From contig CM057009.1 of NCBI GenBank assembly GCA_029891345.1, forward strand, positions 300,491,466 to 300,555,465: DNA of 64,000 nt. Reading direction: 5' to 3'. Position 1 is the stretch's first letter. Each line of letters opens with the position of its first letter. Source of the DNA: Dryococelus australis (Eukaryota; Arthropoda; Insecta; Phasmatodea; Phasmatidae). This document shows positions 1 through 11,545 of this stretch, one piece after another. A program made the position numbers and the translations under genes. Below the pieces are notes generated by a model. It made no database searches and was not told where the DNA came from. It saw only the letters and a program-made list of their open reading frames with translations.

Positions 1-276
1 ATTCTTCAACATATGTGTAACTGACATTGTCATGATTCGGATCATTTCAGTCACTTGTTGGTCAATTAAAGGTAAATAATTGTTAGAAAACTAAATATTT
101 TACTAATCTACAGGGTCTATCCCTTATATACATTTAAAAAACGCAAAACAAACAGTGTCAGTATTTGCAAATATTTACCTAACACTTTTAATTCGAAATT
201 AAGACATGGAACTAATTTTCCTGTGTCGTTACCAGCCTTACTGGGCGCATGACAATCAGTGTGTCAGGTAAAATAT
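1..276 (-). repeat. MITE-A copy, part 1 (entered at window edge, split by the gypsy element)
   Basis: This stretch matches the interior of the approximately 420-bp TIR element that recurs at 14.4, 20.9, 27.2, 38.9 and 51.5 kb, read in reverse. Shared landmarks are ATTCTTC near the start, the 'CCTAACACTTTTAATTCGA' block (around 177-196), and 'CTTACTGGGCGCATGACA' (238-255). The outer end lies before base 1. The copy stops at 276, where an LTR begins, and resumes at 7,028. No coding potential is visible, so it is a non-autonomous element. Confidence 0.8.
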
Positions 277-962
277 TGTTAAGTGCTGCAGCTGGCACCG
301 ACAGGCTGCCCGGCACTGTGGGGGGTGACCAACCACTACCCTCCCCGGAACAACGAACTCGCTGCCTCACCCCCCCCCCCCAACAACATACAAATACAAG
401 CCACAGCGGGACTGCAGGCAGTCTTTGGCGGGTCATCTGGTCAGTGTGCGAGTGAAGTAAAGTGCGATACGATGGCGGCAGACGAGTATTCTTGGTGTGA
501 ATGGACGAGAGGGCGTGAAACCTGGTGAGTGAAGCCCATTGGGCGTGAAGGCGCTCGGAGGACTCTAGAACATTGCGGACTAGTGGGACATGGAGTAAAC
601 TGAGGTGGGACTGAATGGACACGTAATATGGATTTAATTGTAAATATTTGAACTGTCAAATATGGACACATAATTGATAGAGTAACTAAGTAGATTGATA
701 TACACTATATTGGGACTTTTCCATGTTTTTTTTATTTAATTGATTTATTTGAGGTAATTGTAAATTGTATTAATTGAATTTATTGCTTGTAAACAATGAG
801 TGATATCAATTTATTGTGATATGTTGAGTCGAGAAGATTTTGTTTGTAGTTAATGTAAATAAAATAAGAAAATTATATTGAATTGTGTTATTTAATTAAG
901 GTCTTCAATCCCTTGACGAACTTGATTTTAGCCCACTTAATTTCTAAAGAGAAATTGTAACA
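277..962 (+). repeat. 5' LTR of the gypsy element (internally deleted)
   Basis: Starts TGTTAAGTGCTGCAGC and ends GAAATTGTAACA, matching the start and end of the 3' LTR. At 686 bp it is about 250 bp shorter than the 3' LTR (933 bp): it lacks the segment corresponding to roughly 6,196-6,450, and a C-run at about 371-381 marks the junction. The TATA-box position, TATAAATA in the 3' LTR, reads TACAAATA here (about 389-396). An AATAAA signal lies near 857. Confidence 0.88.
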
Positions 963-963
963 C

Positions 964-981
964 TGGTGTCAGAAGTGGGAT
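964..981 (+). other. Primer binding site, tRNA-Leu type
   Basis: TGGTGTCAGAAGTGGGAT begins one base after the 5' LTR. It is complementary to the 3' end of animal leucine tRNAs (CCA tail plus the acceptor and T-arm side ...CCCACTTCTGACA). This is the expected position and type for priming minus-strand DNA in a gypsy element. Confidence 0.85.
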
Positions 982-1133
982 GGTGGCATTTTATTTAAAA
1001 AAAATACTATAATAATTAATACTAATGAATATAAAATAGGATTTTAACTAGTAGGAAAATTTTGTAAACATAATAATAGTAGTAATAATATGCCAGGTAA
1101 TTGTTTAGAAATTTTTGAATGCTAACCAGAAAA

Positions 1134-2460
1134 ATGCCGGCAGACATGGAAGAACCTCGGCTTTTAATGGAAGGACTAAGTAGCTAAATAAGTAGTGTCA
1201 GGGAAAATGTTAATAGTAAAATAGATAGTATTAGTGAATCTGTAAATAGCCAAATTATTAGCGTTAGAGACAGTATAAACGAAAATGTCGATAGAAAAAT
1301 AGACGGTGTGAATGGAAATGTTGATAGAAAAATAGACAATGTTAGCGAAGTAGTCGACAAACTACAGAAAGATATAAGGTGTAAGTTATTTAATGAACGG
1401 TAAAATAGACAGTGTGGACAATAAAGTTGACGGCGTGAACGATAGGGTAGACAGTGTTGAGCAGGAAGCAAAACAGGAGGTAAGCACTCTCAAGAAATAA
1501 TGGCAAGAATTCTCACAGCAATAGGGAAGACGGCATAGGGAGGCGGAACAGGAACCGAGATTGGTCACCACCGAGCCTACCAGTGTATACAGCAAGGAAA
1601 AGATAGTGGTCGCCGCAAATACAGCAATCTCAGGAGAAACCCAGCAGTTCTGCAGTGTGGGTACTCCTCAGCCCTAGATGGGTAAAGGCGGCGTCACAAT
1701 AAAGTCTGACCCCTACGATTGGCAGAAACCTTGGCGCGAATACTGGTACCAGTTAGAGATTGTTGCCGCCCTGAATGGCTGGACGGAAGAGCAGCGGGCA
1801 TACTACCTGGCGGCTGTGCTGAGGGGACCTGCATTGAGCATACTGCAGGCGCTGCCAGAACGACATCAACTAGAATACTCCACATTGGTGTCGGCTTTGG
1901 AGCTGCGATTCGGCGAACGATACCTGCGACACGCCCACCATGCCCAACTGCGAAGCTGCATCCAACGACCAGTGGAACCACTGCTTGAGCTATGGCAGGA
2001 CATCGTGAGGCTGTCACACCCATCTCTGGAGCGATGCTCGGAAGTGGCCCGATACATCATCGCATTTAGCTTCTTCGTCGTCACTATCGCTGACAACAAA
2101 GTGCGACAAGCTGTATGGTTGGCTACGCCTCACACCATGCAGAATGCCTTGGCCCGAGCACTGGATGTGGAGTCAGCACGGCAGGTATCAGTGCCCCGAA
2201 GTCCAGTGCGGGCAGTGAAACTAGAGTAAGAGGAGGACGACAGCATCGAGAGGATGCTGAAGGACTTGCAGACAACCACGAGGGACATCGCCCCCAGGGT
2301 GTGCACTACGGATACTCGCCGTCCCCCACACAAATGGCCGAAATGTTGGACATGTGGACAGCCGGGGCACCTGGGATCCAAACATCTTCAGCAGCAGCAG
2401 CAGCCAGGGAGCAGGCGTCAAGGGGCAGGTGAGAGTGTAGCGTATTCGGAAAACTTGTAA
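1134..2460 (+). pseudogene. gag: gypsy gag (coiled coil, capsid, zinc knuckle), broken
   Basis: The structural protein of the retrotransposon. A start at 1,134 gives MPADMEEPRLLMEG and then a stop at 1,185. The same frame continues through a repetitive coiled-coil-like region (about 1,188-1,395) built from units such as 'NVDRKIDGVNG', which carries on after a frameshift as 'KIDSVDNKVDGVNDRVDSV' to about 1,497. The capsid-like region is open from 1,678 to 2,226 (183 residues, with the spaced W..Y..Q and A...L.G.A pattern of retrotransposon gag). It ends at a stop (2,227-2,229), and the same frame continues to 2,460 with a zinc knuckle, 'CWTCGQPGHLGSKH', whose fourth ligand is His instead of Cys. 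Several stops and at least one frameshift break it. Confidence 0.8.
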
Positions 2461-2485
2461 GCACTGGTCTTGGGGGCAAAGGTCG

Positions 2486-3290
2486 GTGATTGCTGGAGGG
2501 ATTGCTGGAGGGAAGGACTCAATGTTTTTGCAGGTGCATTCAATGAAACAGGACTTCAATGCCATATTGCTGGAGGGGAGCCTAGATGATGTATCTTGTC
2601 AGATGGTAATTGACACAGGGGCAACTATAACAGTGGTAAGACCAGACATTATTGGGCCTTCACGCCAGCGATCATCAGAAAAGATCATGGATGACTGCTA
2701 TTTAACTACAGTAATGGGCGAGACCACACCAGTCAAAGGCAAGAGAAGTGTAGGCCTACTCTTACAGCTCGGTATCCTTGATATAGAGAATTATATATAC
2801 ATAGTAGAAATAGAGGACGAATGCATTTTGGGTCATGATGTATTATGTAAGTTGGAATGCTCTATCGATACTCGACTGGGGGTTTTATACGTAGGAAATG
2901 CGGAGTTGGTAGTGTCAACACGACGAGATTTATCTTCGTCAATGAGCTACCCAGTAGTGTGTTATCAGTCTACTGTGCTCCCTGCTTCTAGCGAAGTTGT
3001 TATTCCAGGCAAATGCCAGGGAAAATTTGTCAGGCGGTTGGGCAAAATGGAACCAGCCCAGAAAGGGGGAATTTTACCAAAATGGTGTTATTGTAGCAAG
3101 GACTTTGATTTCTTCAAAATCGGACCGTTTGCCTGTTAGGATTATTAATTTATCTGACCATGCCAGCCATCTTGAGGAAGGGGTCACAATTGAGTTCTGC
3201 AAGCAGGTTTCACAGGTGCTTTCAAATGCTCCAGATACCTTAATGCCGCAAAATACTGAATGTCATCTACCAGGTGTTCTTAAGTAACTG
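2486..3290 (+). pseudogene. pro: gypsy aspartic protease and linker to RT
   Basis: Retropepsin-type protease that would process the element's polyprotein. The active-site motif 'VIDTGATITVVRPD' (about 2,610-2,650) keeps the catalytic DTG. The second hallmark, ILGHDVL, lies around 2,827-2,847. The frame is open from 2,486 to 3,136. Then a +1 shift near 3,085 moves the homologous linker ('VARTLISSKSDRLPVRI' and onward, a stretch typical of the protease-RT junction) into another frame that ends near 3,285. Apart from that shift the protease domain looks intact. Confidence 0.82.
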
Positions 3291-3344
3291 TTGACAAGAA
3301 TAAGAGAAAACCTCATCTGACGACAGGAGAGGGCAGTTTCAGAA

Positions 3345-4675
3345 TTGATACATAGTAATAGAGGTACTTTCTCATGTGAGCCCAATGACCTTGGCAGAAC
3401 TAATGCTGAATGCCACCACATCGACACAGGGGATGCCAGACCCATAAACCAGCGACCAAGACAAGTATCGCTAGCTTCACATGAGGTAGTTGATGGTATT
3501 ATGAAAAAGATGAGGGAGTTAAAGGTGATATAGTCATCAATCAGTCCAGGGTCTTCTCCCATTGTGCTTGTTAAAAAAAAAATGGCTCTATTAGATTTTG
3601 TGTTGATTACCACCAACTTAATAATGTGACCAAAAAAGATTTTAACCCACTCCCTAGGATGAACGACACACTAAATAACCTAGCAGGTTCACAGTGATTT
3701 TCTACACCTGACATGAAGAGCGGGTATTGGCACTGCGAGGTGGCCCTGGAAGTCAAGGAAAAGACATTTTGTGTCCAAGGGAAAGGAACCTGGCATTTCA
3801 TGGTTATGCCCTTTGGGCTGTGCAATGCCCCTGCCACCTTCGAACGACTGATGGAGAAAGTTCTGCCCTTAGACATATGTCAGGTGTACTTAGATGGCAT
3901 TGTGGTCACAGGAAGAACATTTGAAGAGCATCTGGCACACTTAGATTCTGTGTTTCAGAAACCTCAAATTAGTTCCCAAGAAATGCCACCATTTCCAGAA
4001 GAAAATTAATTTTTTGGGCCATGTTGTGTCGTCCCACGGAATTGAAACAGATCCTGAGAAGACAAGAGCAATAAGAGATTGACCTCGACCAAAAGGATAA
4101 AATTGAAATAAGAAGTTTCCTGCTATTATATGCTTACTGCCGTCAGTTTGTGCCCACGTATGTGACTATCGCCAAGCCTCTGCATGAATTGACTGGGGCG
4201 AAAAGAAAAATTTATTGGACCTCAGATTGCGAAATGGCTTTCAATAGACTAAAGGAAATTCTGGTATCTCCCACAGGACTCAGCTTCCCGAATAGACAGG
4301 TTAATTTATTCTTGATACTGATGTTAGTGATGTTGGAATCGGGGCTGTGTTATCTAATATTCAGGATGGGGAAAAAGAGGCCATTGGAATATTTCAGTAA
4401 GGTGCTACATAAGCCCGAAAAGAACTACAGTGTGACACGCAGGGAACTTCTGGCAGTGGTGAAGACTATTGCACATTTTAACCCATATCTTTATGGCAGA
4501 CACTTTATCCTAACAATTGATCATGCTTAATTATGTTGGCTGCTAAATTCCAAGAACACCATAGGTCAAATAACCCGGTGGATACTGCACCTGCAAGAAT
4601 ATGACTTTGAAATATAACACAGGTCTGGATGTCTTCATAGCAATGCAGATGCACTCTCCAGGAGACCATGTGAAC
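3345..4675 (+). pseudogene. pol: gypsy reverse transcriptase and RNase H, broken
   Basis: RT start: 'HIDTGDARPINQRPRQV' (about 3,420-3,465), the conserved entry to gypsy RT, followed by a stop at 3,531. Middle: 'FCVDYHHLNNVTKKDFNPLP', another stop, then an open stretch at 3,713-4,006 with 'KSGYWHCEV' and 'FGLCNAPATFERLMEKVL'. The catalytic box reads YLDGIVV where an active enzyme has YxDD, so the second aspartate is lost. RNase H follows at 4,150-4,675: 'NYSVTRRELLAVVKTI', then 'LQEYDFEI', and 'SNADALSRRPC' in shifted frames. A frameshift near 4,310 hides the first RNase H aspartate region from the main frame. Clearly inactive. Confidence 0.88.
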
Positions 4676-4815
4676 CATTCTGTGAATACCAGGAGGAAAA
4701 GGTCGGTGTATCATGGAAATCAAGGAGGACAAGAATTCAAGGCCCTGTATCTGGTGATGGATCATCTACATGCGACTAAAAGGACATAAGAAATGATCAG
4801 CTAAGTGACCCCACC

Positions 4816-6078
4816 TTGTGTCCAATATTGGGGTGGAAGGAAACTGGGCGGCGACCGATATGGGAGGAGATATCCAGCCGAGACAATACTGTCGAGGCAT
4901 ACTGGGCACAGTGGAATTCCCTTGATATAAAGAATGCTGTGTTTTACAGGAACTGGAAAGTACTGGTGGTAGACAAAGTCATTTACAATGTACAATTGAT
5001 CCTACCAGAGTGCCGAATCCCAGAGGTGCTGAGAGAACTGAACAACACAGCAGCAGGTGGTCACTTCGGTGTAAATAGGACACTTGACAGAGTCCGAATG
5101 AGATTCTCTTGGCTGCATTCTAGGGAGGATGTTGGGAAGTGGTGCCATATGTACCATGAAGAGGTGTCTAAGGGTTTTAAGGGACGAGGTCATCTCCAGA
5201 AGTACAATGTTGGGGCCCCATTCGAGAGGAAGTCAGTTGACATTCTCGGACCACTACCAATCACTGAGAGGGGAAATAGATACCCTCTGGTAGCACAAGA
5301 CTATTTTACAAAGAAGCCTGCGGTCATACCGGTGCCAAAGAAAGAAGCTGGCACAGTAGCTGATGCTCTTGTATAGCATTTTTTTTCTAGGTTTGGAATT
5401 CAACTTGAGCTTAATTTTGATCAAGGACGAAATTTTTATGCAACTCTTTTCAAGAGGTAACGAGGATTTTAGGAATGAAGAAAACCTGTACCACAGCATT
5501 ACACCCTCAGTCGGATGGCATGGTTGAGAGGCTAAATCATACCCTGGAACAGTATCTGGCAATCTTTGTAAAAGACAATCAGAAATATTGGGACTCTAAA
5601 TACCCTTATTTCTCCTGTCATATATCTAGGCAGTCCACGAGTCTACAAGGATGCTGTTTGGGAGAGAGTTCCACCTCTCTGGTGACCTACTGCTCGGATG
5701 TGCAGTGGAATAAGAAGCAGCCACCCCAGAATATGCCATAGAATTACGTCAAAAGTTAACCGATATTCATGAGTTTGCCAGGAGGTAAGTTAAAATCGAT
5801 AGTGACAGAATGAAAACATTATATGATCGAAGAATGCCTAAGGAGATTTTTCAAGGACAGTTCGTGTGGTTGTACAACCCTCAAAGGAAGAAGTTATATT
5901 TCCCTAAGCTGCACAAATCTTGAGAAGGCCCGTACAGTATCTTGAAGCAGATAAATGATGTAGTCTACCAGATTTGTCGACAGGGCTCTCGGACAAAGCC
6001 TTACGTTGTCCACATCGACCGAGTGGCACTGTACGAAGGTCTTGATGTTGGAGAATCTGTTCGGGTCGAACAGACTTA
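4816..6078 (+). pseudogene. gypsy integrase, broken
   Basis: DDE integrase that would insert the cDNA. The zinc-binding domain has 'AAGGHFGVNRTLDRV' (about 5,050-5,095), but the Cys pair is damaged: 'WCHMYHEEV' has Tyr where the second Cys belongs. The first core aspartate lies in 'SVDILGPLPIT' (about 5,235-5,265). The frame is open to 5,374, then breaks. The third catalytic residue is kept in 'HPQSDGMVERLNHT' (about 5,503-5,545), in a reading frame that is open from 5,475. A C-terminal GPY/F-like module, 'EGPYSILKQINDVVYQI' (about 5,923-5,975), follows a stop codon. The end lies just before the polypurine tract. Confidence 0.85.
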
Positions 6079-6090
6079 AGGAGGAGGCAG
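6078..6090 (+). other. Polypurine tract
   Basis: AAGGAGGAGGCAG directly precedes the TG of the 3' LTR, the expected place for plus-strand priming. Confidence 0.8.
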
Positions 6091-7023
6091 TGTAACATGC
6101 TGCAGCTGACGCTGAGAGACTGCCTGGTGCTGTGTGGGGTCACATACTTCAAACCTCCTCTCTCCTCGAAACGATGCGCTCGCTGCCTCGCTCCCCCTTT
6201 CTGGGGAGCCAGTGAATGATGTACAGCGGCGGGACTTGCTGACGTCACAGCCTCCTCCACTCCCCTGCTTGAGATGCCGACTAATGTGGTGACGACGCAA
6301 GAATATTCTGATGATGCTGGCTGGCGTCACAGGCTGCCCTCTTAAGCCGGTAAAGAAGACGACACCTGTAGGAAGCACACGAATATTCTGGGTATAAGGA
6401 CTCTCGGCGCAGCGCGTAAGTTGGGGGATATTCTGGATGACGGCCTACGACCTATAAATACAAGTCACAGCGGGACTGCAGGCATTCTTTGGTGGGGCCA
6501 TCTGGCCAGTGTACGAGCGAATTAGAGTGCAAGACGACGGCGGCGGACGAATGTTCTTGGTGTAAATGGACGAGAGGGTGTGAAACCTGGCGAGTGAAGC
6601 CTACTGGGCCTGAGGGTGCTCGGAGGACTCTAGAACATTGTGGACTAGTGGGACATGGAGTAAAGTGAGATGGGACTGAGTGGGCATGTAATACGGATTT
6701 TATTTTAAATATTGGAACTGTCAAATATGGACACATAATTTATAAATGATTGTAAAGATTGATACATTGTATACTGAGACTGATCATTCATTTTTTTGTT
6801 TTATTTATTTATTTGAGGTAATTATAAATTGTATTAATTGAATTCATTGCTTGTAGACAGTGGGTGATATCAATTTATTGTGTTATGTTGAGTCGAGAGA
6901 ATTTTGTCTGTAGTTAATGTAAACAAAATTTGAATTTATAATAATTTTTTTATTTAATTTAGACCTCCATCCCTTAATGAACTGGGTTTTAGCCCACTTA
7001 ATTTCTAGAGGGAAATTGTAACA
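6091..7023 (+). repeat. 3' LTR of the gypsy element
   Basis: Starts TGTAACATGCTGCAGC and ends GGGAAATTGTAACA (933 bp). It keeps the segment missing from the 5' LTR and a good TATA box, CCTATAAATAC, at 6,451-6,461, followed by the stretch shared with the 5' LTR (AAGTCACAGCGGGACTGCAG). Many scattered substitutions separate the two LTRs, so the insertion is old. Confidence 0.88.
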
Positions 7024-7027
7024 ATAT

Positions 7028-7072
7028 ATATGCAGAAAGGGGCAGAGACATTTTTGAAATGTTGAGTTCATA
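7028..7072 (-). repeat. MITE-A copy, part 2 (downstream of the gypsy insertion)
   Basis: ATGCAGAAAGGGGCAGAGAC continues the reverse-oriented MITE-A where it broke off at 276. Other copies read ATATGCAGGCAGGGGCAGTG at this point. Similarity fades after about 7,060, so the terminal repeat is degraded. Confidence 0.7.
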
Positions 7073-8642
7073 AGTTCTCAAATAACTATGAATCGCTCAT
7101 AGTAACCATTTGCCAAATGTGTTTTAGCAGTTTTTAAAGTATTTTTGTTTTCAATTTTGCAACAAAGGTTTACACCTGTGTGTAATGTTTTACCAACCTA
7201 GACGGTTACGTTATACTAAGGAGTAGCGTGATCGTGTTGATGTTGAACTTTCTCAACGTGTCAAGTCATAAAACTTTCCTCGAGAACATAAAATACAGTT
7301 AACCCAGTCCTTGTGGAACGACGTCAAGATGTACGTTTTTCTGTCGTTACCGGTAGCTAGCGAACCTTCTTTTATGAGTAGACTTCCCACGAGTAAGAGT
7401 CGCCTGCCAACAGTAGAAAGCTCGTCTGTACCTCTGAAATGTTACTAGAAGTTAAATGTATTTCAACATTAATTGCAGTAAGTGTTGTACAGATACGGTT
7501 AATATTCTTGTAACAAGCTGACGTAATAATTTAAAAAAAAAAACATATTTAGCGATTTTGTCCAAAAATTAATTTACAGTACAAAATATTTAGTCGCTCT
7601 CATGAAACTATTTTACTTTGTGGCACACACAAAACGCTTGCGTAAATATGTATTAGCACGAACTAAAGACGTGCAAAAGACCCGCTTAAAATGGAGCAGT
7701 TAAATTCTCTGCAAATACGAATTTTTGCTATAACAGATAATAAACAATATTATATATGACTTTTTTTTTCTTTCAAATTAAGTGTATTCGTGGAGAAAAA
7801 AAAATCGTGAAACTGGTCAATCATCGCAAATTTTAAAGCTTGCCTATGCAGTGTTTCCTTAAGCGGCAAGAGAAAAGTACAAAGATACGGGCGTATTTAA
7901 ATATGTGGTCTTGCATCGCGTGTAATAGAACCTCACTGTCACAGATCAAATTTGCGCAGTACAGCGTTACGACGTAAACACTGCACGCCTTGCGCGTAGG
8001 AGCGATGAAGCATTAGGCGTACGCATTAGTGTCGCCCGTATTGCTGCCTCGCTTCCTGACCTTCGACGCGGGGGTCTTACGGCGGCCAATCCCACTGTTA
8101 ATCAGAGCTTGGACAGTTCTTGCTCCTTCTGAAAATTTGACGTGTACCCCCCCCCCCCCCCCCCCCGCCCGAAACAAAAAAGTTATTATCGAAAGAACAA
8201 GATAGTAAGCATCTGAAGTAGGTCACGCTCACTTGTGTCCTAGAAAACTACGGAATAGTTGTGACGTCGCGATAAACGTCTACCTCGGCACACTTTCAAA
8301 CGCGGCCAGAAACTTTTCTTTCCAACCTGCGTAACACATCCTGTGTAACGTAATTCTCGAAGACGATTTATGCTCAAAAATTACGGTGATTGCTCGACAA
8401 CAATATTAACACAATTGGGTGTTAACTCTCTCCAGATCACACTATTTAAAGAAAGAAACCCAAAATTGTACATACACAAATTCCTATTGCATGTGCTTAA
8501 GCTATCAAAAATTAACATCGAATTATTTTTAACATTTGTTGAATATCAACATTTTTGTGATGCCATTCAGCACAGAGTTTTACACTCTGCAGTAATATGA
8601 GAGAAAGAGCGTCAAAGAAAATCCAAGGACCACAATCTCTAC
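7073..8642. other. No gene recognised
   Basis: AT-rich non-coding DNA with short A-runs and a 20-base C-run at 8,147-8,166 followed by more C-rich sequence. No protein, tRNA or repeat family that I can name. Confidence 0.5.
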
Positions 8643-9199
8643 AGCAGGGATCGCACGATGCAAGATGCATTTCGCGCAAGAATACCAATTGAATTGAGTG
8701 TGAAACGAGTTCACACGCAGATAAATAAGATGACTACTGTCTCGCATCAAAATTAGTCGATAGCGCTGGTGAGTACCAAACAGTCAAGGTGTGATAACAC
8801 AAAATATGAAGTTGCTTACCTCAACAAGGTATTTGTTTCAAAGCTATCCCTCCAATGTATAACTGTTATTATTTTATTCTCAGCGAACTGTCAAAGTTTC
8901 AATCCACACTTTAAAGATATTTTCCAGCAATGTTTTATTTCCCTGTACTCCTCTTCGCACACCTCAGATTATGATTTTCTTTTACTCTATGGTGAAGTTT
9001 ACAACAGGTCAAATGACCAGCTTACAAGGACCAATAGGATCGCAACTTGCATCGCCTTGCACGAGAAAATTAGGACCTGCTGTAATCTCCTCATTTCGTG
9101 CAAGATGTGCCTTGCACACGAACTTGTGCAAGAAATTCTCGCGCAAGGTCGGCATCTCGAGCAAGATTGGTACTCATCTAGCATCGTGTGATCCCTGCT
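8643..9199. mobile_element. Inverted-repeat element, about 557 bp
   Basis: The left end AGCAGGGATCGCACGATGC is repeated in reverse complement at the right end (GCATCGTGTGATCCCTGCT, one mismatch). Further inside, ACCAATT on the left pairs with the ATTGGT side on the right. There is no coding sequence, so it is a non-autonomous TIR element. CAGGGATC-type ends resemble hAT elements, but I could not find an 8-bp duplication in the flanks, so the superfamily is open. Confidence 0.55.
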
Positions 9200-11180
9200 T
9201 AAGAAAAGAGGCAACCCACAACATATGTGGACATTATTAAAGGATCCATTCATGATTCCACGCGGCGGCTTTAAAAGAGATACACAACAGTAAATAAAAT
9301 TATTTCATATGACACCGTCGGTCTGGAAAGGGTTTAAGGCATTTGGCAGTAAACTAATTTATTATTTTTACTTAATCTAAAGAAGCTATTCTTGTAGATG
9401 TGACATATAGCCTCTCAAGAAAATAAATATAACTCACATTCTAAACAAAATCAGTGATAATTTGGCGAAAACAAAATCTTTCATAATTTCGGATTACATA
9501 AATAATAAAACCTAACTCATTTGGAGAATGAAGTAATTTACTAATATGCATATACTTACTAAAAAAAACTGAACATTTTTAGACAGTTTTTTGTTAGTGT
9601 AAAACGTTTTTAAACATGGATCTGCGGCTTTTCCTGAATTTTGCTGAATGTAACTTCGGTTAAGCGTTGCTTAAAATGAATTTTGATAACACTTTACAGC
9701 TTATATTTTGTTAAAAAATTAGGGTCTGTTTTATTTATATACCCCAAAACCACCAAAGTTGTGATATTAGTATGAAATAAGAGAAACATTATATTATTTC
9801 TAGTAAGTTACGTCACAGACTATGTCTACAAGTTCTACAGTGTAGCCACTAGCATAAAACAATGAAAATTTCCTATTCAGATGGTATCGTTCACACCAAA
9901 ACTTCGAAGTTCACCCTTATATACCAACGTCCCACACGTAACACTAACTACAAACTTCACGCCATCCACGAACGCAATTAGACACAAAATGATGACCTTT
10001 CGGTTTGCCGGCATGTTGTCCAGTCCCAACAGGTGATCTTTTATATGGCCTATAAAGATTGATGGCCACTTGTCTGCTCCATTTGATTCGGAAAATAATG
10101 CACTCCTGCTTGCCTGAGGATCGTCGGTTCAGGTCCCAGATCAAACACTGCGTGAAATCCCTGTGACTGTAAGTTTAATACATATACTTGTAAAACTGCC
10201 GTTCCTTCAACATATATTAAAACAACGCATATGAGTCAAACTTAAATTTAGGTATAGTTATGATTTATTTTAATGTGTGACAAATGAATATTTCAGATCA
10301 CCTGATTATTTATCGTGTGTGCTAATAATATAATTAACCATATCAATAGCGGAAGCACTTTGTCCTCAATTACATTCGACTGAAAAATGAAACCTGATCT
10401 TTTGAGTAAAGTCTTATACTCTTATAGCCTATAATTTGAAGAAGTTATTTAGGTTATTTGACATTTAATGTACAGTTAAATGTATGCAAAATAAACCCCA
10501 CTAATGAAAATAAGAGATTCATAAACACGTTTTCGAATAAACAAATTACCCTAACATTACGAAAAAAAATTATGAAGGAACTGATTAATTACAACCTGTT
10601 TCAGCATGTTCATCACGAAAAAGTAAGAGACAGATTTATTGTTCTTGAGTGATTTTAGTCGCGGTATACACCTTTGGAGTTATATCTGAAATACGAGATT
10701 ATCGCAAATTTTACCGAATGTGTTTCAAACGGAACCCGGAGTGTTTGAATAATATTTAGTTTGACAAAAGTCCAACTAATGAATAATAACCTATCGGAAT
10801 ATTTTAATTAAATAATGCAAATAATAACGGATGCCATGACAAAAATTCGCTGTGTGTGTTTACCCTAAGTATTTTTAGAAATTAACAAAAAAATTATAAG
10901 TGAATAATATAAAACATATGTTGTTCAAAACATATAACACCAGATATTCCTCGTGGGCAAATAGTAATTGTGAACCTGTTTTACGCTGCTCTTATTACCT
11001 AATCTGAAATGAGTGTTAGACATATATAACTATCGGGTGTCCTAAATTAATGTTTACATTCAAGAACAGAGAAACTATTAAAGACCATCTAATGGGACTG
11101 CATGTACTTAACACTATAAGGACAACGTTTTGCGAGTGCATTTAGCCAATCTGATATTGTCAGTTCAGTTTGCAGCCACT
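9200..11180. other. No gene recognised
   Basis: AT-rich non-coding DNA. A tRNA B-box-like sequence (CGGTTCAGGTCCC, about 10,125) hints at a decayed SINE but has no matching A box. 11,033 onward (GGGTGTCCTAAATTAATG) may be the end of the transposon whose coding remains follow. Confidence 0.45.
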
Positions 11181-11189
11181 AGCGGCATC

Positions 11190-11545
11190 AATAAAGCTGT
11201 AGAGGAAAGGGTGGTGTTGACAAGGTTTATTTCAAGCAAAATAAGTCGATTTTAAAGTGTTTTCGCAAATGTGATAGTATGATTGAGATGCAGAGACGAT
11301 GGAGGGCAGAAATCGATACTGCGTCACCATCTCGTGAAACAACGGCACGATAGCAAGACAAGTCTGAGAGAGGCGAACTGTGTGTGATGTGAATAAAGGT
11401 CGGCGCTGCAGGAAGAGAACGGCAACGAATGAAGGAAATGAGGGACTTTGTTGTTCGCATTTACACGTTCCCGCGGGAAGTCCAAGTCAGTACGGAAAGC
11501 TGCACGTGATTCAGGTGTCATGTATCCACAGCATTTTAGAGTAAA
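11190..11545 (+). pseudogene. Decayed transposase-type helix-turn-helix fragment
   Basis: Conceptual translation across frames gives 'VEERVVLTRFISSK', 'MIEMQRRWRAEIDTASPSRE' and 'RKAARDSGV'. Together these resemble the N-terminal DNA-binding region (DUF4817-like, Tc1/mariner-related HTH) common in arthropod transposons, where a W-R pair, a P-S-R turn and an 'S.R.AA...G' helix recur in this order. Stops and frameshifts separate the pieces, and no DDE catalytic domain follows within the next kilobase. I read it as a truncated, dead transposon. The assignment rests on pattern only. Confidence 0.5.

Larger units (their letters stand above)
277..7023 (+). mobile_element. Ty3/gypsy LTR retrotransposon, full-length but decayed
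   Basis: A 6.75-kb element with all landmarks in order: 5' LTR (277-962), tRNA-Leu-type primer binding site, gag with a zinc knuckle, aspartic protease, RT, RNase H, integrase with a GPY/F-type C terminus, polypurine tract and 3' LTR (6,091-7,023). The order RT, RNase H, integrase is that of Ty3/gypsy (Metaviridae), not copia. The 4-bp flanks ATAT (273-276 and 7,024-7,027) form a target site duplication. Removing the element and one ATAT restores the uninterrupted MITE-A sequence. Every gene has stops or frameshifts and the RT catalytic site is mutated, so the copy is dead. No envelope-like gene is present between integrase and the 3' LTR. Confidence 0.93.

Noticed and set aside
10090..10150. 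SINE head at the GGTTCAGGTCCC word
   Set aside because: No A box at the right distance and no other copy noticed.
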